The notes: generated by a model from the sequence alone, not told the origin. 64,000 nucleotides of DNA from Glandiceps talaboti (GCF_964340395.1 NC_135557.1:8606960-8670959); one strand, 5' to 3'. Shown: positions 46,724 to 59,699, counted from the first letter of the stretch. Translations and numbers: made by a program.

Positions 46724-47720
46724 TAGCAGAACTGAACTGTAGGTTCAGTAGTGCTACAGGCATGGCAAAGTGTCTTTCCGCCTGTCTGTGTGGATGTGTG
46801 TGTGTGTGTGTGTGTGTAAGCAACTTAAGGTCAAAAATTGCTGGACCGATTGCTTTGATATTTGGTGGTCATGTTACTTCTGGTGTCTAGTTGGGAAAGT
46901 GTTCAAATGAAAATGATTGCATCAGAGATGTGGGTTCTGGGTCAAAAAATGTGATTTTTGGTCAAAAACTTAAACTCCTAAAGTACTGGGCAGATTGGCA
47001 TGAAATTTGATAGGAACTTTCTTAGATGTAAATTAAAATTTGTTTACGATGTGATCATTCCCTTGGTAATATGCAAATTAGGGCTAAAATGCGTCTGGTC
47101 AAAAATCTATGATTCCAAAACTACTCAGCAGATTGGGCTGAAATTTAAGAGGGGTGCATCTGTTGGCGTATAGATGAAGAAATATAATAAAATATAATAA
47201 GCATATAATGAGCCTGTCAGTAATATTCAAATTAGGTGTAAAAATGTGAATTTTGGTCAAAAAATTATATCTGAAAAGGTACTAGGTCAGTGAGACTGCA
47301 ACTTGGTGAGATGTTTCGAGAAGTGTTATTCTGCAGATTTTCTTCAACACATTTTGACACAATTGGCCCTAGTAACCATGACCACGCCCTTAGCAACACC
47401 CGAATAGCAGTATATTTTGCTCAAATAACATAATCTGGTAGGCAAGTGAGCAAACATTCAAAAAATATATGCAAAGATCCTTAGCAACCATGACCACACC
47501 CATAGCAACAGCCAAAATGGTCGTGTATTTCACAAACATAACGAGGGATTAATAGACAATTGAACAAACATTCAAAAAATGTATGCAAATGTGCCTAGCA
47601 ACAAGACCACGCCCATAGCAACAGCCAAATGATCACATATACTGCAACAGGGATTAATCGACAATTGAATAAACATTCAAAAAATGTACGTAAATTTGCC
47701 TAGCACCAATACTCACATTC
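46724..47720 (-). mobile_element. Hairpin-ended repeat element, reversed copy
   Basis: Begins with the hairpin TAGCAGAACTGAAC / GTTCAGTAGTGCTA (46724-46756), then a short (GT)n, diverged 115-120-bp units and the minisatellite reading GACCACGCCCATAGCAACA. This is the same order as the element at 23106-24637 but on the other strand, with a much shorter microsatellite. It is truncated within the minisatellite near 47720. Confidence 0.75.
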
Positions 47721-47849
47721 ACTATTGTTATTTTGCTAGACAACATGTTTGTGAAACATTATTTTCTTTCAAAACATATATGTAGTGTTATCTTTGTACT
47801 TTGGCATGTATAGTACATAAATGTACTTGTGAAAATAAATGTTGAATGC

Positions 47850-48065
47850 TCATCGCACTTTTACATCTCAAAACACACAAAACAAATTGACAATAATTGA
47901 GTCTTCAATTTGGTCGCAAAACTACGGATTTTAAAATGTGACCCTCCCCAAACATTGTCATGCAAAATATGACGCTCCCCAAGAACAGGTTTGCAAAATG
48001 TGACAACCCCCCCCCCCCCCCCCGATTCCTCAGCCCACCTGTAAATATTGAAGGCTCCCTTAAAG
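47850..48065 (+). repeat. Dispersed repeat with C tract, copy 1
   Basis: Contains ACTTTTACATCTCAAAACAC, CTTCAATTTGGTC, AAGAACAGGTTTG and a C tract of about 20, then CTGTAAATATTGAAGG. Recurs in direct orientation at 48985-49170. Confidence 0.8.
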
Positions 48066-48984
48066 CAAGATATTTAGAAATGTTACGAAATCACTTGAAT
48101 ATCAGTGCCCATTTCAAACTAGATGACATTATCCATGAAATCTGGGTGTTTTTAGTGAAAATTTGGGACGTATCTTGAGCAAAGAAGTGTCTTAGATATC
48201 GGACAGTGCCCTAGACGAAGACTGCCAAGAAGCGCCATAAACTGTGATCGAGTTCCGGGGTGAAATTCGGTAGTAGGACAGTGTTCATGATAATTCGACA
48301 ATCAACTTTTGTGCGACAGTGATTACAATATCTCAATACCACTGTTTCAAGTGACGAAATTCATAATTTACGTGACAAATATACAAATCGGAGTGGAAGT
48401 TCTTGTCCGATTACTAAGTCATCGATGTAGGGTTATACATTCAGTGACTACGTCATCCACAAAATTGTTTCTGACTTTCACCCTCATACAAAAATACCCC
48501 AAGGAAAATGTCTAAGCAGCTATGATCGGTGTTACGGTTTTGCAGTGTTTAGCTAATAAATAATCGTAAAATAAGATAACTTTGTCAGAAAACTGCGACA
48601 GTGAGTGTATATAGTAAACATACAAAAAGTTATTTGGCTCTGTACACGAAAGCAATATTTATACAGATAAAGTGACAAACAGTACAAGACTGTCTAGTTA
48701 CCTTTCTCTGATAAGCATACACAATCTAGTTAATAATAATATATACAATATGCTTTCCATGTTGTGCATACTCTGCCTGATCTGGTTACATGCAAAAGTA
48801 CAGTTTTGAAAGGCTATTCATGTATTTCTTCAATAACAAAGTGATAAACTTGGCATCTGTTACTATAACTGTTAATTATATGTACATGTTTTAACAACAT
48901 TCACTGACAGTATGAGTGATAAGGTAAGATAGTACAATGAATAAAATGTATTGCTTTATTAAACCACAATATGTAAAGGACTCG
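48066..48984. other. Segment between the two direct repeats, no gene seen
   Basis: Includes a 68-codon frame at 48309-48515 without a domain. The arrangement could be an element bounded by direct repeats or two independent insertions. Confidence 0.4.
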
Positions 48985-49170
48985 TGTTCATCTCACTTTT
49001 ACATCTCAAAACACATCAAATAAATGACAATCACTGAATCTTCAATTTGGTCACAAAATTACACATTGTAAATTGTAACCCTCCCCTAAGAACAGGTTTG
49101 TAACATGTGACCCCCCCCCCCCATTCCTCCGGCCCTCCCACTCCTGTAAATACTGAATGCTTCCTTAATA
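48985..49170 (+). repeat. Dispersed repeat with C tract, copy 2
   Basis: Diverged direct copy of 47850-48065, lacking part of the middle. The copies differ enough that they are old. Confidence 0.78.
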
Positions 49171-49752
49171 ACAAATAAGTTTCAGCAAGTAGCTCAATTC
49201 TGACCTCCCATGATGGATAATTTTGAACACAATACAAAGAATTTTGACATGAATTCGCCCTTCTATTCAACTGGCATTCAGTGCACTGATTTAAGTATAG
49301 GAGTCACATCAGAATGACGACCCATACATACTCCTTCTAAGTTCTAGCAACCAGCCGAGCGGCGCAATTCTGAATGTGCGGAAGTTTGTTGATTTTATAC
49401 ACAGGCAAGCCACAGTGTTGCGAGATGAGAACCAAATAACTTATGTCTTGCCATCATTGAGCGCCAACCAATTACGAATCTCAACCCCGCAGGCTTCTAT
49501 GCAAGGAACAACAGTAGGGACAACATAGGCGTCATGTGATGTACAGTTGGGCGACGTCATCAGCATAAATAGCTGAATTTAACAACATGTACTACTCGAG
49601 TACCAGATCTATGCGTTGCGAGTATCATTGGCAACTCCTGTGTCTGGTACAGTCATGAGCGTTACCAGTTCTGTCATGCGCTGTCATGTGCAAGTAAAGG
49701 TCAAACCCCACTGCGTAATCTTCCTACGTCGACTGACTGACAGTTATATATT
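49171..49752. other. No feature seen
   Basis: Moderately G+C-rich in places (49340-49720) but without a recognisable frame or repeat. Confidence 0.4.
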
Positions 49753-50335
49753 ATGTATATAGCGTTTGATTATTTCCCCACTAATTTCACTGTAATTAAA
49801 CTTCTGTTAAAGTATTGGTATAGATTAATTGTCGATGGACAATTTATTGTGAGCAGCCTACATTTGTTCTATGTGTTATTCAACATGGGGTATTTATATT
49901 TTATTATTAGAAACTTACTTGTTAAATATAATGAGAACAGTGTGTGGTCAAATCTTTGCAGGTTTAATTATACTAGGAAGGTTCATCATAATTTTATGAC
50001 TTATGTCTAGAATTTTGTAATCATGGTACAGGGAATTACATAATGACATTAGAAGAAAAAAGTACTAATAAAAACAAAATGAGAACATTTAGATTATTTA
50101 AAACAGCTTTTGGTTTTGAGAAACATCTTCTGCAAATTAAAAATCCAGTTGGTAGAAGACTAGTGACTAAATTTAGAATTTTGGATTATAATATTTATAT
50201 TGAGTTGGGGAGATGGTGTACTCCTAAGATTCCTGTACATGATGAAAGAATCTTTAAATTTTGTCAAATTATGCGGTAGAAGATGAATTTCATCATTTCA
50301 TGCTTTATTCTCATTATACAAATTAAAGAAAGGCA
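49753..50335 (+). mobile_element. Non-LTR retrotransposon fragment, C-terminal ORF2 region
   Basis: Reads IKLLLKYWYRLIVDGQF, then after stops FRLFKTAFGFEKHLLQIKNP, LVTKFRILDYNIYIELGRW and KIPVHDERIFKFCQIM; after a frameshift VEDEFHHFMLYS. This is the pattern RIKYWYRL... TKFRIS-HNL-IE-GR... CKFC... VEDEFHFL of LINE ORF2 C-termini, including a zinc-binding Cys motif that is incomplete here. Several stops and a frameshift show it is dead. The 5' parts are absent. Confidence 0.82.
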
Positions 50336-51014
50336 CTTATTCTTCTTCTTTTTCATTAGATAATTCAAATTTTCGTTCAGTTTCTGCATATTTTGACCTC
50401 AGATGATAGACTTCCTCTTGGAAACTTTCTAGTCGATGTAAACAGTGCTCCATCAGTTGGTTAAAAGAATATATTTTAATCATTTTATTTCTGCATGTTA
50501 TTTTTGTATGCTTTACCATGCATGTAAAGATTGACTGACTGTAGACACAGCTGAGAATACAGTACTACTACCAGTATCAATGTCTGTTGTTAAACTTCAT
50601 GCTAGTCACTAGGAAAGCTCAGAAAACTGTCTATGTATACACAATCTTGCATGGTTCTCTTCAAAACATCGTTCATTCCAACAGCTGTGTTTATTCAAAA
50701 CTCATTATATGGCCCATTTTAAACCCACAGAATGTTAATTGTACTTGTGTCAATTGCTTTGTACATTGTATTTTGAGCATAAAGATGCATTCATAATCAT
50801 GTACGCATAATAAATGTTACACCTCGTTATCTTATCTTTATCTGTGTTTATGTGTTACAACTCAGAGTGAGACAATGCATAGGGGTGGGTCTATACTAGC
50901 GACAAACACACTACTTTCTAAACTGCATGTCCTGCTTGATATTACGGGAAACGTTTCTGACAATTTAATTAACTTTATTACTTAACAACATGCTGTGGAA
51001 AGCATGGTATAGTA
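50336..51014. other. No feature seen
   Basis: A+T-rich flank of the LINE fragment; short open frames without domains. Confidence 0.45.
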
Positions 51015-51083
51015 AACACAACACAATACAATACAATACAATACAATATAATACAATACAATACAATACAATACAATACAAGA
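51015..51083 (+). repeat. (ATACA)n microsatellite
   Basis: About 12 pentamer units with one ATATA variant. Confidence 0.95.
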
Positions 51084-51169
51084 CAAAAATACAATACACA
51101 TTACTTTTCTGCTGGAAAATGGAGAATCAGTCCCTTGTGACGTGAGCTAAGATTCTATTCAAGAATGCT

Positions 51170-52160
51170 ATCTATGATGATCATACAAAATAATGACGTT
51201 ATTTGGGTATATACAATATTCAAAGTTATCGTTGCCGGCGATTGCTCCGGAATATTCAGCTGCCAATATTGATTGTTTTGTATTACGGTCGAAATAGAGT
51301 AGAATATTGCCATCATGGAATAGTGTATACTTATTAGCACACAATTACAAGTTGTTGTGATCCAGACACACGCATAGTTTTTCTAATAATAGTGACACAT
51401 GTACATTTTTGTCGATGAAAGAACAGGGGTCAACTTACCGTGAAAGTTCGCACCTCTGGTTCGCACTTGCACTACGCTCTCGCGATGTATACATCTAGAC
51501 TGGAACACAGACAATTCTGTGACTTGAAGGAGCACTAGCACTGCACGTGAAGTACAAGTGACACATGTGCATGATGTGAATAACTATATACACAAACAAA
51601 TTGTAACGTGTGCAAAATGCGCAGGCGTAAACCCGAATATGTATTAAACCAGACACAGGCGTTGTTTACCAGTCACATGCGTTACTGGCAACTCTCATGT
51701 CTGCAAACTCGACAACGCGCGTACTGCCTCTATCGTTGCTTCCGCATACATCGTCGCCATATTACCAATATTGGCATTCTTCGCCAAGTGACGCAATCAT
51801 TCGTTACTTTCTGACTGACATAGGCTACTACAGCTGACAGACTATAGAATCATGGACCTGTAACTGTAACTGTAAGTAAATTCTTACTATTGGTGTTTTT
51901 TCATTAACGATGTGAACTCAGTCTGTCTCCTTTTTTCAAAGGTGAGATCGAAGTACTCGTCACGGGGTGATGGTATTTACTCTACCCACTGTAACACTCG
52001 ATGTGTCGATTTGCAAGTTATACACCACAGTCACTTGTGATACTATTCTAGTCTACTATTTCCTGGAGCAATCACGGGCGACGGTTTTTTTTTTGAGTAT
52101 CTTAAGTAACTACCTTATAACGACATTATTTTGTATTATGATCATCCTGGAATAGAATAT
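51170..52160. repeat. Inverted repeat pair with 0.75-kb spacer
   Basis: 51175-51290 is the diverged reverse complement of 52050-52160: TGATCATACAAAATAATGACG against CGACATTATTTTGTATTATG, and CGGCGATTGCTCCGG against CTGGAGCAATCACGGG. The spacer contains an open frame at 51608-51814 without a domain. It may be a decayed DNA element. Confidence 0.6.
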
Positions 52161-52555
52161 TACGGTCCATTTCCCAAGACCTTGTCAAAGCTACTATGAA
52201 CTGAACTATCAAGATCAGTGAGTCTGATCACAAGGTTTCATGTTGAAATAGACATCACAAAGCATCACACACACATCACTTACACTGTGTGGGCTCTGTA
52301 TGTAGTTAATGATATAAACAGTAACAGGACGCACGCTACTCCACAAAGTATAATCTGTTGAAGTTCAAACAAAATCCATGGTCACGTTTATATCATTAAT
52401 TAAATAAATAAATAAATACAGACACTACACCGTGTAAGTGAGCTTTGTGTGTTATCTTTATGGTGTCTATCTCAACATGAAACCTTGTGGTCAGACTCAC
52501 TGATCTTGATAGGTCATTTAATAGCTTTGACTCGGTCTATGGAAATGGACTGTAA
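52161..52555. repeat. Foldback element, arms of about 170-190 bp
   Basis: Left arm (GGTCCATTTCCCAAGACC, ATCAAGATCAGTGAGTCTGA, GTTTCATGTTGAAATAGACA, TTAATGATATAAAC) pairs with the right arm ending GGTCTATGGAAATGGACTG. The loop of about 50-60 bases holds GGACGCACGCTACTCC. The right arm has an extra (AAAT)n run. No coding sequence; probably a MITE. Confidence 0.82.
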
Positions 52556-52694
52556 CTCACAAGTCACAGTGAATGTGTTACACATCCTACTAAACAAAGA
52601 ATTACATTTCCCAGTTTTTAAATAACTGTTACAGTACTGTTAAATAAGACGTTACTTACATATAACAGGTTTACAACTAAATCGATCAAAGTGA

Positions 52695-53008
52695 GTAACA
52701 TACATAGACATTTCACATTAACAAAGGTTTACAGCTAGTATCAAAGTGAGTAACAGATAGACTGATTTCACATTAACAAAGGTTCACAGCTATCAAAGTA
52801 AGTAACAGATAGACTGATTTCACATTAACAAAGGTTTACAGCTATCAAAGTAAGTAACAGATATACTGATTTCACATTAACAAAGGTTTATAGCTATCAA
52901 AGTGAGTAACAGATAGACTGATTTCACGTTAACAAAGGTTTACAGCTATCAAAGTGAGTAACAGATAGACTGATTTCAGATTAACACAGGTTTACAGCTA
53001 CCAAAGTA
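52695..53008 (+). repeat. 52-bp minisatellite, left part
   Basis: GTAACAGATAGACTGATTTC recurs every 52 bases (52750, 52802, 52854, 52906, 52958), with ACAAAGGTTTACAGCTATCA. The array stops at CAAAGTA and resumes at 57141. Confidence 0.92.
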
Positions 53009-55595
53009 TTACTCCGTTCACACTAGGACCTATCCTCCGGAGAATCAGTGACTTAAATTAACTCCGGAGGTAATTTGCGTGTGTGAATGGTCGACTCCGG
53101 AGAATCTGTGGATTATTTTACTGCGGAGGTTTTGGTTGATTCAGCTCCGGAGATCCTCCGGAGGAAAGGATTAGCTTGTACTCAGTTGTAGGTGTGAACG
53201 CTTTACGCCGGTGTAAGCGCCCTCAATCGGTGTATTGCAGTCATCGCACTAATTTCCCCGGTCAGCAAATTACCATGTTGCCAGCTAATTAGTGCGCAAT
53301 ATTGAGAGTTCGATCGACAATTACCGAGCCACATCATCATACATGTATTGTAAACTGATGTCGCCGCGTACTTAGGCCTTTCTTGTTTATTAGGATAGTG
53401 GTGTGTAGCACCATGGGTGAAGTCATAAAACTTTGTCCGGAAGAAACCATTTCATGTACTGGTTATAAGTTGGTATAAACACGTTTGTATTTATATACTC
53501 ATCTTTACTATCACACTTTGGTAAGCTTGCTAATCTTTATTCAGAACCACCAATGTATTTAAAAAAACATTGAAGTCGGCAACGAATCATAAATATTGTT
53601 ATTATTATTGATGTACCACACCACATCATCCCTTCAATGAATCATCCTCCCATGTAACGTTTATGTGGTTCACTCAAACTATGTCTTATACTAACTGCAA
53701 TAACTGTAGCGTGTACTGTGATTTTGGGGTTCTTTCCTCTGTTTTTGTACCTTTTTCCGTTCCGATGTTTGACTGGAAGCAATCGCTACAATTTCTCCAA
53801 CGGTAACGCAAATGGCCGAGGTCACAGTGAAAACGCCGTTTCAAAATGTTGCTACTTTTAGGTTTTCCTGTCGAATTGCAGAGCCAAACTTACGCGAAAT
53901 ATTATTAGGAGAACAAGACTCGTTAATTTGCTATTCAACCACCACATATTGCCCAAAATTTAACACGTGTGAGATACGTTTTCGTTACGATCTGAAAAGA
54001 TACCTTATGTTTAGCACACGATGTCTTCGCCACCGTATTTACGGAAACTGCTATCAAAGAAGTTGTTGCCGAGATAGCACAGTAATTTGCGTAAATATTC
54101 TCTTCAGATTTTGTGGATTTCCTTTGTATTAACTCCCGATTATAAGTTTTAACGGTACATTTTGGCCGACATATGAGCATCACAGCCATATAAGTTCAGA
54201 CGCTGTGAGCATTGGAGGTACATGTATCTGTGAATATATGGTTTGTGTAAAAGTTGCTATTGATGTCTACGTTTTAGGTACTTGTCCTCGGGTTTTAATT
54301 TTACGATATTTCCATCTTGAAGTTTTTTACTGAGACTGAATGTGAATGTACTCGGAAAAGTAATGGGGTGACTGGGGGAACCCGTCCCGTTTTACATGTG
54401 CAAGTCAGATGGTGTCACGTAATTAATCTGCAAATAAATGCAGCTAGTTCTCAACATCACGTAATTACGTACAATTAGTGTTCGGTAGGATTTTTTTTTC
54501 GTTTGGTTTACTGAAATATTTCATAGCAGACGACTGATGTGCGATGTGAAATTGATAACATATATTGGGTCATTTCACCACTGAGTGCCGTAAGTGTTTG
54601 GAAGTTGACTATTGCGTGAATCATTTTTGACTTTTTTACCAGTGAATGTCTTCGCCACACTTATTCCTCTGAAGATTGTTCAGTTCAAATAAATTAAAGT
54701 AAAGACGATACGAGATTTGATAAATACTGATATTGTTACATGTACAGTACTACAGACATGCACACAGTGCACAGATCACATACGGAAGTGCAAATTTGCC
54801 GCCATAACAACGAAAGGCCTTGCGTGGAAAGTATTTCGGAAGGCAGAATTTGCCTGCGGTCTCGTTGCGATATTATTTTTTTCATTAGCGGGTTGTTCAC
54901 CATTTCCATCACTCCTACCTGGCTTACTAGCCGGAGAAAAGAAATTAGTTATTTGCCGTTTACTCATACTGAAACCGGCGGTGGTTCTCCGCCGTGTAGG
55001 CTATTTGCTGTACCATGGAAGTAGAACCATGGCTGTACTATGTCGACAAACTACCATTATTTGAGAAGAGACGTTTAATGTCAGGGGCAAACGGGAGTAG
55101 AGAAAAACCATACAACATGTCCCTCGCTAATAGTAATACACCCATGGTCCACAACAGCGAAAGAGGTAACAACTGGTGTGACTGAATTCAGAATTTGTAC
55201 GAATAGAAAACACATGAATTCACGTTGGTCGACATGTCAACGTCGAGCGTGTTGCGTGGCTTGTCGAAATAAAAGTTAAACTGGGCATCACGACGCGACG
55301 ACGAGTGAAATTGTTAACATGCATGAGATCTGAGAAGACATCTTCGCTTATTTCTCGAACGCATGAACGTACACAGCAATAAACAGCAATAAAAAACACA
55401 AGGCAGTCTCTACAACTCATGTTGTTTACAATGATCGCACTATGCACTTATCGTTGAACTTATCGTTTACGCCGGCGGATAATGGTGTCACATTGTGTGT
55501 GTGAACACATACAGCTGATCCCCTCTGTTTACTAATCGTTCTCACCTATTTACGCCGGAGAAAAAAAACCACGAAAAAAGCAATATGAACATGCC
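53009..55595. mobile_element. Candidate DNA transposon with CTCCGG subterminal repeats
   Basis: Interrupts the 52-bp minisatellite. The left 200 bases have repeated CTCCGGAG/CCTCCGGAG palindromes and GTTCACAC/GTGTGAA motifs. The right end (55465-55562) has CGCCGGCGGAT, GTGTGTGTGAAC and TTACGCCGGAG. Such subterminal repeats are common transposase-binding features. The ends do not show a long TIR, so the class is open; a TA or TAA target site is compatible with the junctions. Internal open frames (53812-54132 plus; 54717-55064 plus) have no recognisable domain. A minus-strand frame starting MSKRQITNFFSPASK at 54967 recalls the N-terminus of hAT-type transposases but is short. Confidence 0.5.
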
Positions 55596-57140
55596 TTAAG
55601 CACAGGGTAAAGGACCAATGATCAATTTTGTACTCGCGATTTTCCGGATTTCTAATATTAGTTTCTGTATATTTCAAATAAAGTTTTAAATACTGTTTCC
55701 TCTTACTGTTTTTTTCTATTTCCTACCTGATATCAATGTCTTATCTGAGTTTATCAGCTTTGCATTAATTAGCTTGCTAGAACAAACTCACTATTTGCCC
55801 AAATTAACGCATTATGCCGTGAGTGTAAACATCTACTGATCCGACTAAATGGTAATACACGGAAAGGGGTGAAACTCCAAAGGGACGTGTCCAGAGGACA
55901 TCCGTAAATCACCCTGCCACTTAATTTATTCATGAATTCACAAAACAACAGGAAATAAACAAATGGTAAAATCATGCATATGTTATTATCATGCATATTG
56001 TTATTTCATTCTCAAATTAAAAAGCCGACGTATTTGAAGAAATGCTTGCGAAGACAGTTTTGACACGATTGAAAACCAAAAACGTCTGTCGCCTGGACAA
56101 AACAGTGTGTCGTTCATTAGGATCATGGATGTAGGATTGACATATTAAAAAGCCAACGTTGTCCAAGAAATGCTTGCCCGATAGATATTCACGATTGAAA
56201 ACCAAAAATGTCTATCGTGAAAAATGTAGCATTGATGATATATTTAAAAGCCGACGTATTCGAAGAAATACTTGCATGATAGATATTCACGTTTGAAAAC
56301 CAAAAATGTCTCCAAAATGTAACCCGTGCAGCGCAGCACGATCGAAAATAAATAGAAAGTCGCGTCGTTTGGTACATGATAGGACTTTTGGTTTTTATTA
56401 AATAGTGCGAAAACGTCACAAAAACGAGGAAAATGTAGGACGAAACTCAAAAATGAAAGTATTGACTTCTGTGCAGTGTTTCATGAGTGTATTTTACCCT
56501 TTTCTCCTTCCTTATGTCCCAACATTTGCTACGAAGCGAAGATAGCATTGACAGAATGCGAGTTTATTCTCAGAGAATCCTGGGTAATTTGTTTACAAGT
56601 TAGGCACATGTCGCCAGTAATAAACAACTCAGGGGTCAAAGGTTTCAACTTCCGACTTCCTGCTTTACGGATGTCATCGGGACATCGTCAGTGTGTTGGC
56701 CGGGGTTCGTGTTAGGGCACTTACAGACAAGCTTCAATGCTGTAACTTCATCAATGCTTTCCTTCATTTGTACTTTAAGGATTTCTGGTTGTGGAATTAC
56801 CATTGTACCGTTTGAAAGTTGATTTCTTTGCAAATTTCTGGACACGTCCCTTTGGAGTTTCACCCCTTTCCGTGTATTACCATTTAGTCGGATCAGTAGA
56901 TGTTTACACTCACGGCATAATGCGTTAATTTGGGCAAATAGTGAGTTTGTTCTAGCAAGCTACTAATTAATGCAAAGCTGATAAACTCAGATAAGACATT
57001 GATATCAGGTAGGAAATAGAAAAAAACAGTAAGAGGAAACAGTATTTAAAACTTTATTTGAAATATACAGAAACTAATATTAGAAATCCGGAAAATCGCG
57101 AGTACAAAATTGATCATTGGTCCTTTACCCTGTGCCTTAA
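55596..57140. mobile_element. TTAA-flanked element with near-identical arms of about 300 bp
   Basis: TTAA lies at 55596-55599 and 57137-57140. Between them 55600-55895 and 56837-57136 are inverted repeats, differing by a 3-base indel in the TTAGCTTGC region, one extra base at the tip and very few substitutions. Tips read GCACAGGGTAAAGGACC. TTAA target duplication is the signature of piggyBac-type transposition, although the tip does not begin with the CCY typical of that family. The interior has three roughly 100-bp repeats (AGCCGACGTATT..GAAGAAAT, 56020-56320). It also has a minus-strand open stretch ending at a donor-like GTAAGTG near 56730 (VIPQPEILKVQMKESIDEV), possibly a captured or remnant exon. 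No transposase was seen. Confidence 0.75.
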
Positions 57141-57225
57141 GTAACAGATAGACTGATTTCAGATTAACAAAGGTTTACAGCTATCAAAGTAAGTAACAGA
57201 TAGACTGATTTCATATTAACACATA
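57141..57225 (+). repeat. 52-bp minisatellite, right part
   Basis: Continuation of 52695-53008 after the nested insertion: AAGTAACAGATAGACTG appears twice, 52 bases apart, then the array ends. Confidence 0.9.
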
Positions 57226-58394
57226 CAAACTTATACTGACTTCATTGTTTAACCTAGGCCCAACCGTCAAAGTGTAATGGTATTTTGACAGACTGTGTAT
57301 TTTGGTTTTGTAACAATCGATGTCATATTTATCTTGAATATTGTCATTTTCAAATATAACAATATTGAATTTGAACGAACGTTTAAATATTTTTGTTATT
57401 TCAAACGACAACAACCACCAAAGTCTGATTGTTGATAACAGTTTGGAGTGTAAATGTGTACAGCAATGTATGTAGTTGGTGATATGCCCGGGTGATATAT
57501 CGACTTTGGTCAGACACGTACGTAATCTACAAACAGTACGGAGGCCGATAAGGGACATCACATTTATGAATTTTACTCATTAGTTGTTGCCATTTTACCT
57601 CTAATACAGAGTCAGCGTGAAGTTCTACACTACTTAATAGACCATATAAAATCTAGATAACGCTATGAATTGTAATGTACAATAGATAATAATGATTAGA
57701 ATTGGTTTGTTTTGCTTTTTAGAATAGTGATGGGATTCACCTTGAACAAAAATCATCTGAAGTAGGGTCAATTTGCCAAAAGTTGATTGTAATAAATTCT
57801 ACAAATTCGAGAGGGATTTAGACCATCCCTAACGACTCCTCACATATGAATAGTATCCATATATAGACTAAACTATTCACAATATCTAGTTCTCTTTAAA
57901 AGTAACTATTTATTAGTCTACTCACTATATTACCATTACCTTGTTAGATAACATTTCTGAAAACGTCAGTGATTCTAGACTAAACGTTTTAGAGACTATT
58001 TTCTAGACATTATGCACACTTCAAAATATAAGTACAAAGGTAATGGTGGATAAGTGACAGACTTCTCTCATTTAACACATATGTACAAGGTCATGCTCTC
58101 GCTCTAAAAGACCACCCACAAATTGTGTAATTGTGTAGCCCCCTCCCCAAGGCTACACAATTCATATGTGCAATTATAAGGTAGCCCCTCCCTCTTAAAC
58201 ACACACTTCCTGCACCCTGGAGATGTAAAACTCTATGGTACATACATTAATAATTAACGTGACCGTCCGTATATAATAATATATTTTTACCAGGGATCAC
58301 ATATATAACCTATACTTGGAGATACTTAGGTTGAGCTTAATCCCCTTCAATCGTAATCGCTAGTGGGGAGGGTGTGGAATTTGTTTAGCTGCAC

Positions 58395-58397
<3 letters not shown>
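57226..58397. other. No gene seen
   Basis: A 116-codon minus-strand frame (57211-57561) shows no known motif. Otherwise A+T-rich single-copy DNA. Confidence 0.4.
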
Positions 58398-58467
<70 letters not shown>

Positions 58468-58505
58468 GGACAGAGACAGACAGAGACAGACAGACAGACA
58501 TAGAG
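58398..58505 (+). repeat. (GA)n then (ACAG)n microsatellite
   Basis: About 34 GA units followed by CAGAGACAGACAG variants. Confidence 0.97.
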
Positions 58506-58675
58506 GAAATATTTCGTATGACGTCAATCATACAAATAGAGTGATACTCAGAAAAATATGAGTACTAACGACATTTATCATAGTAATAATAAATACATAA
58601 TTAATATCAAATATGTCTAAATTGTAGAGATAGTAGACGCAAGTGTATATCTCTATATCTATAGATTGTAAAATA

Positions 58676-58832
<157 letters not shown>

Positions 58833-59289
58833 AGATATTAAGACTTGCATAAATTCATTCTCATGGCAGTCACTCGCCTCATTATCAGATAAGGCTTAAG
58901 ACTTAATGTAATTCTAGTCGGTAAACGACTACTCACAAGTTTAATTTATTTTAAATCATGAGCAAAAATTTCATGCCCTCCCCTTGAGACAATCAGAATT
59001 TTAAGGCCCCATATTCCTTTCGCATCTGAAATTTGTCTAGTCAACCCCACCACATTTTCTCCTCAGCCCCTCCCCTGCCGTGATGGCGTCAAGACCTATC
59101 ATGGATATACTTCATCACAAACACGTGTAAAAGTGAACGATACACCATTGACCAAGTCAGAATATAAGGTAATGCCCGCACAGACAGATCTAAAACCAAA
59201 TCACATGCACCAGAGTAACTCCAACCACGTGACATGCTCTGAAAGATCGAAAACCAGAATTGTCATCCCGGCAATGAACCTCATTATTT
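58833..59289. other. No feature seen
   Basis: Mixed single-copy DNA with short C-rich patches; no open frame of note. Confidence 0.4.
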
Positions 59290-59520
59290 TACTGTAATTG
59301 TAAGTTTAATACTATATTCACACTGTAAACATACATACTGGTTTTTACTATAATTGTAAGTTTAATGCTATATTCACACTGTAAACATACATACTGGTTT
59401 TTACTATAATTTTAAGTTTGATAATATATTCACACTGTAAACATACCTACTGGTTTTTACTATAATTGTAAGTTTAATACTTTATTCACACTGTAAACAT
59501 ACGTAATGGTTTTTACTTTA
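59290..59520 (+). repeat. About 57-bp tandem repeat, four units
   Basis: Units share TAATTGTAAGTTTAAT, ATATTCACACTGTAAACATAC and ACTGGTTTTTACT. Confidence 0.92.
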
Positions 59521-59699
59521 AAGTCCATCTTAAAGTGACCATATGGATGAGGATAGGGTATTTGTTTACCTCTGCAAATAAGAAAATAAATGTATAGAAT
59601 GAAACTATATCATAAAACTAAGTCTCTGGTCGACCAATACATACCCACTGCATCCATTAGCAACGTCCGGCTGTGTACAAGATTTCCGCGGTAAACAAA

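Noticed and set aside
53812-54132. 106-codon frame in the CTCCGG-rich element
   Set aside because: No recognisable motif on inspection; not strong enough to list as a gene, mentioned only within the element.
57211-57561. 116-codon minus-strand frame
   Set aside because: No known motif, no splice or promoter support, and part of it lies in the minisatellite.
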